From: Bacillota bacterium
Lineage (GTDB): Bacteria; Bacillota; UBA4882; UBA8346
Direction: 5' to 3'
NCBI GenBank assembly: GCA_023417475.1
Contig: JAEZFP010000070.1
Coordinates: 1 to 64,000, forward strand
Length of the DNA stretch: 64,000 bases
A program made the translations under genes and the position numbers. Positions within the stretch are counted from its first letter, which is position 1; every line of letters starts with the position of its first letter. This document shows, in pieces, positions 33,506-43,600 of the stretch. The notes under the pieces were generated by a model that saw nothing but the letters and a program-made list of their open reading frames with translations, did not search any database and was not told where the DNA came from.

Positions 33506-34117
33506 TCACCGCCACACCAACGCCGCCACGCCAAATCCCGTAAGCACAACCCCGGAAAACCGGTGCATCCAGATCAGTTTCTCCCCGACAATCCGCTTGC
33601 CCGCGATACCGACCAAACCGCTGAGCAACAGCCACCATAGGGCCGATCCCAAAAACACGCCGCCAACCAACCACAACGGACTGGCGCCGGTGGCGCTGCC
33701 AAATCCCAGACCCAGCCCGGCAAAGACCGCCGAAAAGGACATGATCGTCATCGGGTTAGTCAATGTCAGACCCAACGTGGCAAAGTAACTCCCGGCCAGT
33801 CCGATCCGGGTCGATTCCGCTTGCAGTCGCGCCGGCCGGCTGCGAAACGTCTTGATTCCCAAATACAACAGGAACAACCCGCCGATCAGCTGTAACCAAA
33901 GCCGTTGGGCGATTAAAACTTGGCTAACCACCGTCAACCCAAACCCGGCCACGCAACCGTAAAAACTATCGGCGGTCGCCGCTCCCAGACCGGTCGCCAG
34001 TCCGGCCAGCGGGCCCCCCACCAATGTCCGGCGGATACATAACATGCCAATCGGCCCCACCGGCGCCGCAATCGAAAACCCGATCACAATCCCTTTCCAA
34101 AGTAACGCCCAGTCCAT
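33506..34117 (-). CDS. LysE/RhtB family amino-acid exporter
   Basis: A 203-residue membrane protein with six predicted helices. Family marks: SIAAPVGPIGMLCIRRTL (near 13), GLGAATADSFYGCVAGFGL, LYLGIKTFRSRP, and FATLGLTLTNPMTIMSFSAVF. It should export an amino acid or analogue. The ATG at 34117 has AGGGTG upstream; a longer frame begins at 34141. The Lrp-type regulator is immediately upstream on the same strand, so the pair is probably an exporter with its own regulator. Confidence 0.88.
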   Translation of the reverse strand: MDWALLWKGIVIGFSIAAPVGPIGMLCIRRTLVGGPLAGLATGLGAATADSFYGCVAGFGLTVVSQVLIAQRLWLQLIGGLFLLYLGIKTFRSRPARLQAESTRIGLAGSYFATLGLTLTNPMTIMSFSAVFAGLGLGFGSATGASPLWLVGGVFLGSALWWLLLSGLVGIAGKRIVGEKLIWMHRFSGVVLTGFGVAALVWR

Positions 34118-34141
34118 TCCGCACACCCTTTCTAAATTCAC

Positions 34142-34612
34142 TCACCGCTCCGTCCCGGGCTCTGCCCAAACCGGCAAAACCGGGGTTTCTTTCAGCGTCG
34201 ACATGACGATGGTGGTATGGGTTTTGACCACCCCGGGAATCTCCTTCAGCGCTTCACTGACAAACGTTTCCAACTCCCGCAAAGTGTGATTGCGGATCTT
34301 CAGCAAATAATCGTAATCCCCGGCGATATGGTGACATTCCTGCACTTGCGGCAACGCGGCGATTTGGGTCAGGAAATCTTTCCGGTCCGCCGGTTTGGCG
34401 AGCGTCACACTGATATAGGCCGTCACCAAACAACCGACCGCTTCGGGGTCCACGATCGCGGCATACCCTTTGATCACGCCGCGCTCCTCCAGCCGCCGCA
34501 CCCGGTCGGCCGCAGCCGGGGCCGTCAGACCCAATAAGGTTCCCAACTCGGCCCAGGTAGTCCTGGCGTTGCCCATCAAACAGCGAATAATTTTCAGATC
34601 AAAACTATTCAT
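34142..34612 (-). CDS. Lrp/AsnC family regulator
   Basis: A 156-residue regulator: N-terminal winged helix (DLKIIRCLMGNARTTWAELG, then LTAPAAADRVRRLEERGVI) and C-terminal RAM domain (AYISVTLAKPADRKDF, CHHIAGDYDYLLKI). It likely responds to an amino acid and controls the LysE-type exporter directly downstream. The stop is 24 bp before the exporter start. Autoregulation is common for this family, but no operator was identified. Confidence 0.9.
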   Translation of the reverse strand: MNSFDLKIIRCLMGNARTTWAELGTLLGLTAPAAADRVRRLEERGVIKGYAAIVDPEAVGCLVTAYISVTLAKPADRKDFLTQIAALPQVQECHHIAGDYDYLLKIRNHTLRELETFVSEALKEIPGVVKTHTTIVMSTLKETPVLPVWAEPGTER

Positions 34613-34699
34613 CCTTATTCACCTTGTTTTCGTTAGTAATGATCATAATTTACTTTGTTTTCTAAATATAGTCAAGTTAAAATTATGCAAAAACAAAAA

Positions 34700-34719
34700 A
34701 CCTTCCGCAGGGAAGGTTT
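34700..34719 (-). terminator. Terminator of the chemosensory operon
   Basis: Stem AACCTTCC/GGAAGGTT and T-run on the minus strand, after the response-regulator stop at 34746. Confidence 0.88.
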
Positions 34720-34745
34720 CGCCATGACAATCTGCCAGCGGCCGG

Positions 34746-35141
34746 TTAACTGATCAAATTCAGTTTTTTCATCACTTCGAGCAATTTCCCGGTATCGATC
34801 GGCTTCGCGGCATACGCCTCGCAACCCGAGTCAAAGGCTTCAAAGACATTTTGAGTTTCATTGAGGGCGGTGGTCATAATCACCTTGACCCGTTCCGCGT
34901 CGGGGACTTCCCGTTGTTTTTCAATTTCCCGGATGGTCTTGAGCGTTTTCAACCCGTCCACTTTCGGCATCATAATATCCAGGCAGATCAGATCGTAGGG
35001 TTGACCCTCGTCCCAAGCCATCAAAAAGGCTTCAATCGCTTCCATCCCGTTTACGGTAATATCGCAATCCCCGTACATCGACATAAATTTGAACATAAAC
35101 TTGCGGCTGGCCAAATCATCTTCAACAATCAGAATTTTCAC
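34746..35141 (-). CDS. Single-domain response regulator (CheY-like)
   Basis: A 131-residue receiver protein. It has the acidic pair (ILIVEDD near 3-9), the phospho-Asp in LICLDIMMPKVDG near 56, the Thr in MTTAL and Lys in AAKPID near the end. It carries no output domain. The GTG at 35141 overlaps the TAG of the hybrid kinase gene (TAGTG) and has AAGGGGG upstream. It is the last gene of the chemosensory operon and a likely phosphate target of the hybrid kinase or CheA. Confidence 0.9.
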   Translation of the reverse strand: MKILIVEDDLASRKFMFKFMSMYGDCDITVNGMEAIEAFLMAWDEGQPYDLICLDIMMPKVDGLKTLKTIREIEKQREVPDAERVKVIMTTALNETQNVFEAFDSGCEAYAAKPIDTGKLLEVMKKLNLIS

Positions 35142-38100
35142 TACGATATACCCCCTTTGTCTTTTCGATCGGCAATACATTGCGCGAGCTGTTGCTGTAG
35201 TAAAACAATGCCTTCGTCATCCGCTTTTCGAGCTGCCATCGCCATTTTAAAAGCGAGTTGTTTGGCGGTCGTGTCATTTTTCTCAAGCGCCGCTAATTTC
35301 AGATGATTGGCGCTGCGTTCGATGGCGTCGTAATCATGTCTGGCAATTGCCGCCGCCATTTGTTGTAAGAAAAGATCAATACCTCCTTCGGTATGGACGA
35401 TGACCGGATTCGGCGTTAACGCCGGTCCGTCTTTGGATTTTTCCGTTTTTGCCTTCCCGATCCCCAAACATTCGGCGATGGTCTGCGACAATTTCAACAT
35501 GGAAATCGGCTTTGCGACATAACCGTCCATTCCGGCGTCGAGGAACTTTTGGGCGTCGCTCTGAAAAGCGTGAGCGGTTAAGGCAATAATCGGAATATCT
35601 TTATTATCTGATGTTTCATTCTCCCGAATGCGCCGGGTGGTTTCGATCCCGTCCATATCCGGCATTTGAATGTCCATCAGAATGATATCGTAATGATTTG
35701 CGGCCAGTTTATCCAACGCGTCGCGGCCACCCTGGGCAAGGTCGGCCGCCAACCCGATTTTGGCCAACATTTTGCCGATGGTCTTTTGATTGACCGGATC
35801 ATCCTCCACCAGCAAAGTGTCAATCCCGGTGGCGCTCAGGTCGAAGTACTCGGGCGCGTCCGGCTCGGTCTTGACGATCCGCGGCCCGTCAACCGCTACC
35901 GGCACGGTAAAATAGAACGTGCTCCCTTTATCTTTTTCGCTATAAACCTCAATCTCGCCGCCCATCAAGTTGACCAACCGTTTGGCAATGACCAATCCCA
36001 AACCGGTCCCCCCGAAACGGCGGGTAAAGGAGCCGTCTACCTGACTGAAGGTTTTAAAAAGCCGGCTCATATCGGCGCTATCAATCCCAATCCCCGTGTC
36101 CCGCACCTCAAACCGGAGAAACAAGTCGTCGCGCTGATCATAGCTGTGATAAATGATCAGTTTGACGCTTCCGGCATCGGTGAACTTGACCGCGTTGGAC
36201 AATAAGTTATTCAAGACCTGCAACAGTCGGAAGGGCGCGCCAATCAACGAGCGCGGCGTGGCGGGATTAACTTCCACGGAAAGTTCCAAACCTTTTTCGG
36301 TGGCCCGCGAACGATGGGCGCTTAAGGCCTTATCAACCAGATCGTCCAGACTGAACGAGGTATGCTCGATATCGATCATCCCCGCTTCAATCTTGGAAAA
36401 GTCCAAAATGTCGTTGATCACGCTCAGTAAGGTACCGGCGCATTGTTTGGCAATGCTGAGATTTTCCCGTTGTTCCGGGTCCAATCCGGTCAACAACGTT
36501 AAGTCGATCATGCCGGTGATCCCGTTGAGCGGGGTGCGAATCTCATGACTCATATTGGCCAAAAACTCCGACTTGGCTTTGTTGGCCGCCTCGGCCGTCT
36601 CAATCGCCTGCTTCATCTCGGCCTCGGCCAGTTTGTTCTCGGTAACGTCGGAGACGATCAAGGCGAAGTACCCCTGACGCGGACTGTAGACATACAAAGA
36701 GAGCCAACAGTTGGTCGTCTCCGAGAGAAAGTTGATTTTAACGCTTTCGCCTGATAAGGCGACCATCCCGAAGATCTGGATCTGACGTTCAATCAGATAC
36801 TTTTTAGCGGCAATCAGTTTGGAAATAGGTTGGCCGATCATTTCTTCCTTTTGAAATCCGGTCAATCGCAGGAAGGCGTCATTTACTTCGAGGGTTATAT
36901 AATCAACCGGGGTCTGGTATTCATCATAAATCACCTGATGATAGGCAAACCCATCGGACATATTGGCAAATAACGAAGCGTACTTTTCCTTGCTGGCCAG
37001 CAATTCGGCGGCAACTTTTTTCCGTTCGGTCACCTCGCGGGCCAACCCGCTGGTCCCGATCAGGTTGCCTTGGTGATCGCAGATAGGCGACTTAATCGTC
37101 TCCAGCCACCGTTCCGCTGTCCCGTCCTTTACCGGCAGGAGCGCCTCGATGCAGATCTGCCGGCGCGATTCGACGACCTCCTGATCGCCCTGGACAAAAT
37201 TGACGCCAAGCCCGTCAGGCCATAACTCCAGATCGGTTTTGCCGATAAGCGTCTGGCGCGGCCGTCCCAAGGTTGCGCAAAACGCGTCATTTACCGCGAT
37301 ATAGCGGCCCGCGGTATCTTTTAGCCACGCCAAATCGGGGATATTGTTCAAGATTGCCTGCTGCAAGTGCTCCTGATCGGCCACTAACGCCTCAATCTGC
37401 AATTGCTTGGTAATATCGCGAAACACGACGATCACCCCGTAAGTGATCCCCGCTTGATTTTGAACCGGCGCACTGCTCGCCGCGATCATGATCAAAGATT
37501 GATCCGGGGTGACCAACGCCGCATCGCCCGGCAGCGTAATTTTGACGCCCGAGCCAAGCGCAACGGCGAAGGGATTGGCAATTGACGCTCCGGTCTGGCC
37601 ATGAATCAGTTGAAAAACTTCCTCAGCCGGCTTTAAGAGCACTTCGTCCATGGAGCGACCCAAGATCGCCTCGCCCATCCGGTTGAGAAAGACCACCCGC
37701 AATTGGTCGTCGGTGACGAGCACCCCGTCGCCCATGCAGTCGAGCAACGAATAGATCGGTTCGTTCCCCCGGCGCCCACTGTGCCGCTGCCGCAGGCGAC
37801 GGTGGAGGAGCGCTTCCCGCAAGGCATGGCGAACTCCGCGTGGCGGCCCGGCGGTTCCGCCGCGATAAATCAGATCGTAATAGGGTAATGATAATTGCGG
37901 AGCGGGATCGTTCGCCGGCTCCGCCGTCACGAGCAATAACAATGGAGCGTCTGACGCTAAAAACGGCTGAATCCGGTCCGAATCAACGCCGCAATCAAGA
38001 TTCCAAACGAGCAAATCCCAGTTTGAAGTGTCAAGCCGCTGCAGATTGACGGGTTGAGGTTCTTGCCGCACTGCCACCGCAATCGTTTCCGCGTTTGCCG

Positions 38101-38170
38101 CATTGTTAACCATTCGCACATCCGCTTCGTCGTTGCTGACGATTAAGATCCGGAGCGTTTCTTTTTCCAT
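35141..38170 (-). CDS. Hybrid sensor histidine kinase with receiver and HPt-like domains
   Basis: A 1009-residue cytoplasmic hybrid kinase. Order: a degenerate receiver-like start (LRILIVSNDEADV), PAS repeats (about 150-270, 280-400, 400-520), His-kinase H-box SHEIRTPLNG with His542, ATPase domain (FRLLQVLNNLLSNAVKF, DTGIGI, FGGTGLGL), a receiver with Asp833 (MDIQMPDMDG) and a C-terminal HPt-like helix with His956 (SANHLKLAA). No membrane helix is seen. It lies between cheB and the response regulator, which suggests that the chemosensory array feeds a phosphorelay. Confidence 0.9.
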   Translation of the reverse strand: MEKETLRILIVSNDEADVRMVNNAANAETIAVAVRQEPQPVNLQRLDTSNWDLLVWNLDCGVDSDRIQPFLASDAPLLLLVTAEPANDPAPQLSLPYYDLIYRGGTAGPPRGVRHALREALLHRRLRQRHSGRRGNEPIYSLLDCMGDGVLVTDDQLRVVFLNRMGEAILGRSMDEVLLKPAEEVFQLIHGQTGASIANPFAVALGSGVKITLPGDAALVTPDQSLIMIAASSAPVQNQAGITYGVIVVFRDITKQLQIEALVADQEHLQQAILNNIPDLAWLKDTAGRYIAVNDAFCATLGRPRQTLIGKTDLELWPDGLGVNFVQGDQEVVESRRQICIEALLPVKDGTAERWLETIKSPICDHQGNLIGTSGLAREVTERKKVAAELLASKEKYASLFANMSDGFAYHQVIYDEYQTPVDYITLEVNDAFLRLTGFQKEEMIGQPISKLIAAKKYLIERQIQIFGMVALSGESVKINFLSETTNCWLSLYVYSPRQGYFALIVSDVTENKLAEAEMKQAIETAEAANKAKSEFLANMSHEIRTPLNGITGMIDLTLLTGLDPEQRENLSIAKQCAGTLLSVINDILDFSKIEAGMIDIEHTSFSLDDLVDKALSAHRSRATEKGLELSVEVNPATPRSLIGAPFRLLQVLNNLLSNAVKFTDAGSVKLIIYHSYDQRDDLFLRFEVRDTGIGIDSADMSRLFKTFSQVDGSFTRRFGGTGLGLVIAKRLVNLMGGEIEVYSEKDKGSTFYFTVPVAVDGPRIVKTEPDAPEYFDLSATGIDTLLVEDDPVNQKTIGKMLAKIGLAADLAQGGRDALDKLAANHYDIILMDIQMPDMDGIETTRRIRENETSDNKDIPIIALTAHAFQSDAQKFLDAGMDGYVAKPISMLKLSQTIAECLGIGKAKTEKSKDGPALTPNPVIVHTEGGIDLFLQQMAAAIARHDYDAIERSANHLKLAALEKNDTTAKQLAFKMAMAARKADDEGIVLLQQQLAQCIADRKDKGGIS

Positions 38171-38193
38171 TCAACCCTCACTGACGTCCGAAT

Positions 38194-39225
38194 TCATCCT
38201 GGGTTGTTGACCAGGTTCTCAATCGCACGTGTCATGTCATTGAGCGACACCTGTTTCTCAACGGCGCCAATCTCAAAAGCAGCCCGGGGCATTCCGTAAA
38301 CCACACAAGAGTTTTCGTCCTGACCAAGCGTACGCGCGCCTTTATGGCGCATCTGCTGTAACCCTTTGGCCCCGTCATAACCCATTCCGGTCAGGATGAC
38401 CCCAATGGCGTTTTTACCCGCGACTTCGGCCGCCGAGTTAAACAAGACGTCGACCGAAGGGCAATGACCGTTGACCTTTTCACCTTTAAAACATTCGACA
38501 CTATAGGAAAGGCCGCTGCGTTTGACCCGCATCTGATAATCGCCGGGCGCGATCAACACCCGCCCCGGATAAACCATATCGCCATTGGCGGCCTCTTTCA
38601 CTTCTACTTGACAGCTTTCATTCAGACGATCGGCGTACATTTTGGTGAACACCGGCGGCATATGTTGGACAATCACAGTTCCCGGCATATTGCGCGGAAA
38701 AAGTTGCAGCACCCGCGCCAACGCCTCGGTGCCGCCAGTGGAGGCGCCGATCGCAATCAGCCGTTCCTGTTTGCCGTGGACCACTTTGCCCAACTCCGGT
38801 TTGCCGGAATCAAGTTTCCAGCTTCCGACTTTCGCGATGGAGGCGATTTTGATCTTAACGATCAATTCGTTGATTACCGAATCAACCCCACGGCTGCCGG
38901 TATCCGGTTTGGTCACAAAATCAACCGCGCCGGCCTTCAAAGCGTCAAAGACACTGTCACTGACCGAACTGACCATTACCACCGGCAAAGGATATTCGGG
39001 CATCAGTTGTTTTAAAAATTCAATCCCCGATACTTGGGGCATCTCCACATCCAAGGTCAAAACTTGCGGTTTCAATTCGAGAATCAGCTTCTTGGCCTCA
39101 GCGGCGCTGCCAGCGGTGCCGACAACCTCAATCCCCGGATCTTTAGCCAAACCTCTAGCCAACAGTTCGCGGAAAACGAGCGAATCATCAACGACTAAGA
39201 CTTTGATACGTTGTTTTATGGCCAT
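38194..39225 (-). CDS. cheB: Chemotaxis methylesterase/glutaminase CheB
   Basis: A 343-residue CheB. Receiver domain: VLVVDDSLVFRELL and phospho-Asp in TLDVEMPQVSG. After a linker the methylesterase domain shows IGASTGGTEALARVL (active Ser), VIVQHMPPVFTKMYADRL (His) and ILTGMGYDGAKGLQQM (Asp). It demethylates MCP glutamates when phosphorylated. The start follows AAAGGA, and it lies 3 bp after the cheR stop. Confidence 0.95.
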   Translation of the reverse strand: MAIKQRIKVLVVDDSLVFRELLARGLAKDPGIEVVGTAGSAAEAKKLILELKPQVLTLDVEMPQVSGIEFLKQLMPEYPLPVVMVSSVSDSVFDALKAGAVDFVTKPDTGSRGVDSVINELIVKIKIASIAKVGSWKLDSGKPELGKVVHGKQERLIAIGASTGGTEALARVLQLFPRNMPGTVIVQHMPPVFTKMYADRLNESCQVEVKEAANGDMVYPGRVLIAPGDYQMRVKRSGLSYSVECFKGEKVNGHCPSVDVLFNSAAEVAGKNAIGVILTGMGYDGAKGLQQMRHKGARTLGQDENSCVVYGMPRAAFEIGAVEKQVSLNDMTRAIENLVNNPG

Positions 39226-39228
39226 TGG

Positions 39229-40041
39229 TTATTCCTTTCTATAAACCGAGGGGCGAATATATTTATAACTGGTCTCTTCTCTCCGCAGGGACTCCGAAAG
39301 TCCGATAAACAGGTAGCCGCCGGGCTCGGTCTGCTCATAAAACCGGTTGACCAGCTCCCGGCGGGTCTCGGCGTCAAAATAAATCATCACATTCCGGCAG
39401 AAGATCACCTGAAATTTCTTTTTAAACGGAAACACCTGATTCATTAAGTTAAAACGGCGGAAGATCACATTATCGCGAATGTCGGCGAGAACTTGCGCCG
39501 CATCGTCGCTTACCCGGGTAAAATAGCGGCGTTTCCATTCATCGGGAATGGCCGTAAGCTGTTCATTGGCATAAATCCCCTGAATCGCGATGTCCAAAAC
39601 CTTTTCGGAAATATCGGTTGCCAAAATCCGCGTATCCCAAGCCTTCCTTTCCATACCCAAAAAATCGGCGATAATCATCTCCAACGTATAGGGTTCCTCA
39701 CCGCTCGAACAACCGGCGCTCCAAATCCGCATATCCCGGCCGGAACTGGTGCTTTTCAAATACGGAAGCACCTGGGTGCGGAAAAAGTCAAAATGATCCT
39801 TCTCGCGGAGAAAAAAGGTGTGATTGGTCGTAATCTTATTAATTAAATTGGTGACAGCGCTCCCGGATTTATCGGCCATGATGTAATTGAAATACTCCGA
39901 GAAACTCTGCATATTCTTTTCGGTTAAAATGTTTTGTAACCTGCCGGTAACCAACGCTTTTTTTTCAGTCAGATTAATACCATAATTTCCTTTGACAAAA
40001 TTAACCAATTTCCAAAATTCATCTTCGGTAATTGAAATCAT
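39229..40041 (-). CDS. cheR: Chemotaxis protein methyltransferase CheR
   Basis: A 270-residue SAM-dependent enzyme that methylates MCP glutamates. Seen: N-terminal helical domain (YGINLTEKKALVTGRLQ), SAM motif MRIWSAGCSSGEEPYTL, ILATDISEKVLDIA, VIFCRNVMIYFD and LFIGLSESL near the end. The ATG at 40041 follows AAGGAG. It sits between cheW and cheB. The MCP in this operon lacks the C-terminal pentapeptide that tethers CheR in some species. Confidence 0.95.
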   Translation of the reverse strand: MISITEDEFWKLVNFVKGNYGINLTEKKALVTGRLQNILTEKNMQSFSEYFNYIMADKSGSAVTNLINKITTNHTFFLREKDHFDFFRTQVLPYLKSTSSGRDMRIWSAGCSSGEEPYTLEMIIADFLGMERKAWDTRILATDISEKVLDIAIQGIYANEQLTAIPDEWKRRYFTRVSDDAAQVLADIRDNVIFRRFNLMNQVFPFKKKFQVIFCRNVMIYFDAETRRELVNRFYEQTEPGGYLFIGLSESLRREETSYKYIRPSVYRKE

Positions 40042-40101
40042 GGCGAGCTCCTTACCAATGAGATTAATAAAACGGATCCGTTCGAACCGGCTACAATTTT
40101 C

Positions 40102-40593
40102 CTACGCGATATCGGCGAGATTTTTCACCTCTTCATCACTGAGGATTTTAATGCAATCCAATAACAATTTGACCTCATTGCCGAGCTTCCCGACGCCTTT
40201 GATGTAGCGGGTTTGGAACCCGGTGCTCGGGTCGGGCGGAGGCACAATATCCTGCTCCGGGATGCTGACAACCTCGACCACTTTATCGACGATTAAGCCA
40301 ATGGTGATCTCCCCGATGTCCACCACGACAATACAAGTGCGGTCGTTATATTCCATCGCGTCCCGTTTAAACCGCAACCGCATGTCCATCACCGGAATGA
40401 TCTTGCCCCGCAGGTTAATAATGCCTTTGATGTAGACCGGTAGCTCGGGAACTTCGGTAATCGCCTGAATCCCGATAATCTCGGTTACATGTTCGATTTC
40501 GATGCCATACTCTTCATTACCGATCGCAAACGTTAAAAACCGGCCTTTTTGGGTATCTTCCTGAAGATTAAAATTGTCGATGACGCCTGCCAT
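40102..40593 (-). CDS. cheW: CheW coupling protein
   Basis: A 163-residue CheW. The SH3-like fold has FLTFAIGNEEYGIEIEHVTEI, then GIINLRGKIIPVMDMRLRF, RTCIVVVDIGEITIGLIVD and GVGKLGNEVKLLLDCIKIL. It links MCP with CheA in the array. The ATG at 40593 has GAGGTG upstream; an in-frame GTG at 40602 is less likely. It lies 26 bp downstream of the MCP. Confidence 0.94.
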   Translation of the reverse strand: MAGVIDNFNLQEDTQKGRFLTFAIGNEEYGIEIEHVTEIIGIQAITEVPELPVYIKGIINLRGKIIPVMDMRLRFKRDAMEYNDRTCIVVVDIGEITIGLIVDKVVEVVSIPEQDIVPPPDPSTGFQTRYIKGVGKLGNEVKLLLDCIKILSDEEVKNLADIA

Positions 40594-40619
40594 GTTATTC
40601 ACCTCTATAATTTGATGTT

Positions 40620-43600
40620 TTAGCTGTTTTTCGACGTAAGGAGATATTGATGGTTTTTGGTCAACCGGAACTTTTTAACCAGCGAACGCAACATATCGGC
40701 CTGACCGGACAGCTCCTGACTGGCGGCCGCGCTCTGTTCGGAAGTGGCGGTGCTGGTCTGTACTATCTGGGCCACCTGCTTGATCCCCTGATTGACTTGG
40801 GTAATTCCGAGCGCTTGATCATTGGAGGAATGAGCGATATCCGCCACCAAACCGGTGGTTTTGGCGGCGCCTTCAACAATCCGGTGGAGCGCTTCGGCGG
40901 TTTGATTGGCAATTTTGGTGCCGGAAGCGACTTTAGTGATTGAGCCCTCAATCAACGCCGTGGTCTCTTTGGCGGCGTTGGCGCTACGGGCCGCGAGGTT
41001 GCGCACTTCTTCCGCGACAACCGCGAACCCTTTCCCGTGTTGTCCGGCGCGGGCGGCCTCAACCGCCGCGTTTAACGCCAGGATATTGGTTTGGAAAGCA
41101 ATCTCGTCAATAACTTTGATGATCTTCGAGATACTTTCGGAGACTCCGTTAATCTCGGTCATCGCTTTCAGCATCTCCTGCATCTGCTGATCGCCTTGTT
41201 CGGCATTGTCTTTGGCTGCTAAAGCGAGTTTATTGGCTTCGTCGGCATACGCGGCGTTCTGTTTGGTCTGGGCAGCGATCTCCGTCATCGAGGCGGTCAA
41301 TTCCTCAACCGTACTGGCTTGTTCGGTTGCGGATTCGGAAATAACCTGACTGGATTGGGAAACGTTGCGCGCGCCGTCGGCCACCAATTCCGCCACGTCG
41401 TTCAGTTCAAACAGCACCTCATTGAGATTGCTCAACGTTTGATTTAACGCATCGGTCATCTTACGATGATCGCCTTGGTAATCACCTTCAACCCTGACCG
41501 TCAAGTTTCCCTGGGCAATCTCTTCGAGCACCGCCGCCGCTTCGTTGACCGGTTGAATCACCGCGTCGAGCGTCCGGTTAAAACCCGCAACGATCGCCCG
41601 GTAGCCGCCGGAGAATTGCTCGGTCCGGCCACGGACTTGCAGCTCGCCGGAGATCGCCGCTTCCGTTAGGGTCTCGACCTCGGTAATTAAGGCTTCGATC
41701 ATTCCCATCATTCGGGTCAGCGCCGGCACTAGATGGTCATCCTCCGACTGTTTGCCGATACCTTTGAGTTCCTCATAACGACTGGTATCGCCATCAGCGA
41801 CTTGATTGACGACTTCCTGAACACTTAGTAACCGCGCTTGAACCGTATTGACAGTCTCGGCGAAATGCCGCAACATTCCTTGGTACTGTCCGGGTTGCAA
41901 CTGCCGGGTATAATCGTTCACCGCCATCCGTTGCAATACGGCAATGGCCTCGTTCAACGGCTGAATAATGGCGTCCAGGGTTTGATTGAAACCGTCGATA
42001 ATCTTGGCGAATCCTCCGCCATGACGGCCGGCGTCCGCCCGGAAGTCAAGCCTTCCTTCAATCGCCGCCCGGGCTTGGATGTTAGCGTCGACCACTAACG
42101 AATTGACCGCCTCAATACAGGTATTGAGGTTGTCGATCAATCCTTTAAAATCACCTTGATAATCGTTAACGATGGTTTCCGGGATATCACCCCGGCTAAT
42201 GCGTTCGATATAATCGGCAGTCACGCTGATCGGTCGGATGACCGCGTCCAACGTGTTATTGACGCCTTGAATAATCGCTTGGAACGCTCCGCCATGTTTG
42301 GAACCGTCGGCCCGGAAGTCGAGCCGCCCTTCCAACGCCGCTTCGACCAATTGCCCGGCGTCGGTAGTCAATGCGGTGATGGCGTCTTTCAACCGTTCCA
42401 GGTTGGCGTTGATCTGTTGGAAGTTTTCCCGTTCGACCTGAGTGTGCTCGTCGGCTTCCGCCACCGCCAAATCCAGCTCCAAATCGCCTTGGGCTAATAA
42501 TTCCAGATTATTGGCCAAGCGAGCCACTTCGGCGCTTTGATACTGGGCGACCCGGGTTTTGGCCGTAATGTCCTGGATGATTTCAATATGGCCGACCCGT
42601 TCGGCCCGGGAGTTTTCGATATAGGACGAATCGACCTGGTAATTTTGGCGCTCTTTATTAAAAAAGCTCCGCGGCTGATCCTGATCCAAACGGGTCAGAC
42701 CACACTCTTCGGTCGTACAAATCTCACTGTTGCAATCCTGGCACTGTTTGCCGATGATCTCTTGGCGGGTTACGCCTAAAAACTGTTCAAACGGTTTATT
42801 GACAAACGTCCAGTTCCGATTCATATCCGTTACGGAGATGGCGAAAGGCACCGAATCCAGCAACGCTTCATACCAAAAAACCCGCTCAACCAGTTTTCCA
42901 AAGGACAACATCATTTTACCCAATTCATCTTTGGAACGGACCGCGTCGATTTCCACATTCAAATCGCCGCCGGCGATCTTCTCAGAGATCTGGGCCAATT
43001 TTTTTATCGGTTTGGCGATGATCATCGATAAGAAATACCCGATGACAATCGAGACCAAGGTCGCCAAGATTAAAATTCCAAACGTAACGATTATCGACTG
43101 TTGGGCCAAGGCCGCATTGGCAACCGACTTTTGTTTGGCCAGGTTCATCTCCAATTGCGTCAGGCCGTTCATCGCATCTTCGACCGCCGTCACCAACGGC
43201 GCTCCCTCGCCCCGGATTGCTTGGAGGGCCTGTTCGGACTGATTGGTCACGGTCAAAGCCAAAATACTGTCTTGGAACGGTCGAAAGTTAAACAACGCGT
43301 CCTTTAAAACACCAAACGCCTTTTTTTCTTCCTGAGTAGCGACGATCTTTTCGATCTCTCCCAACTGCAGGTTGATTGCATCATTAAAGGTAATTAAGTC
43401 ATTCCCGTGTTTTACTTTTTCATCCATTGTTTTATCGAGAATGGTATCGGTAAGGGTGATCCGCATTTTCTGATAGTTGGCCGAAATCAAACTGACGCCT
43501 TGCACTACTTGGGTGTGCCGGCTGTAAAGCTCGGCATCGGCTTGGCTGATCGCCTTGATGCCATAAATGGCTAAACCGCCTAAAACCGCCGTCAGCAAGA

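Noticed and set aside
33149..33788. Open frames through the 21-bp array on both strands
   Set aside because: Seven-residue repeats in several frames reflect the 21-bp DNA period; no start signal and no recognisable protein.
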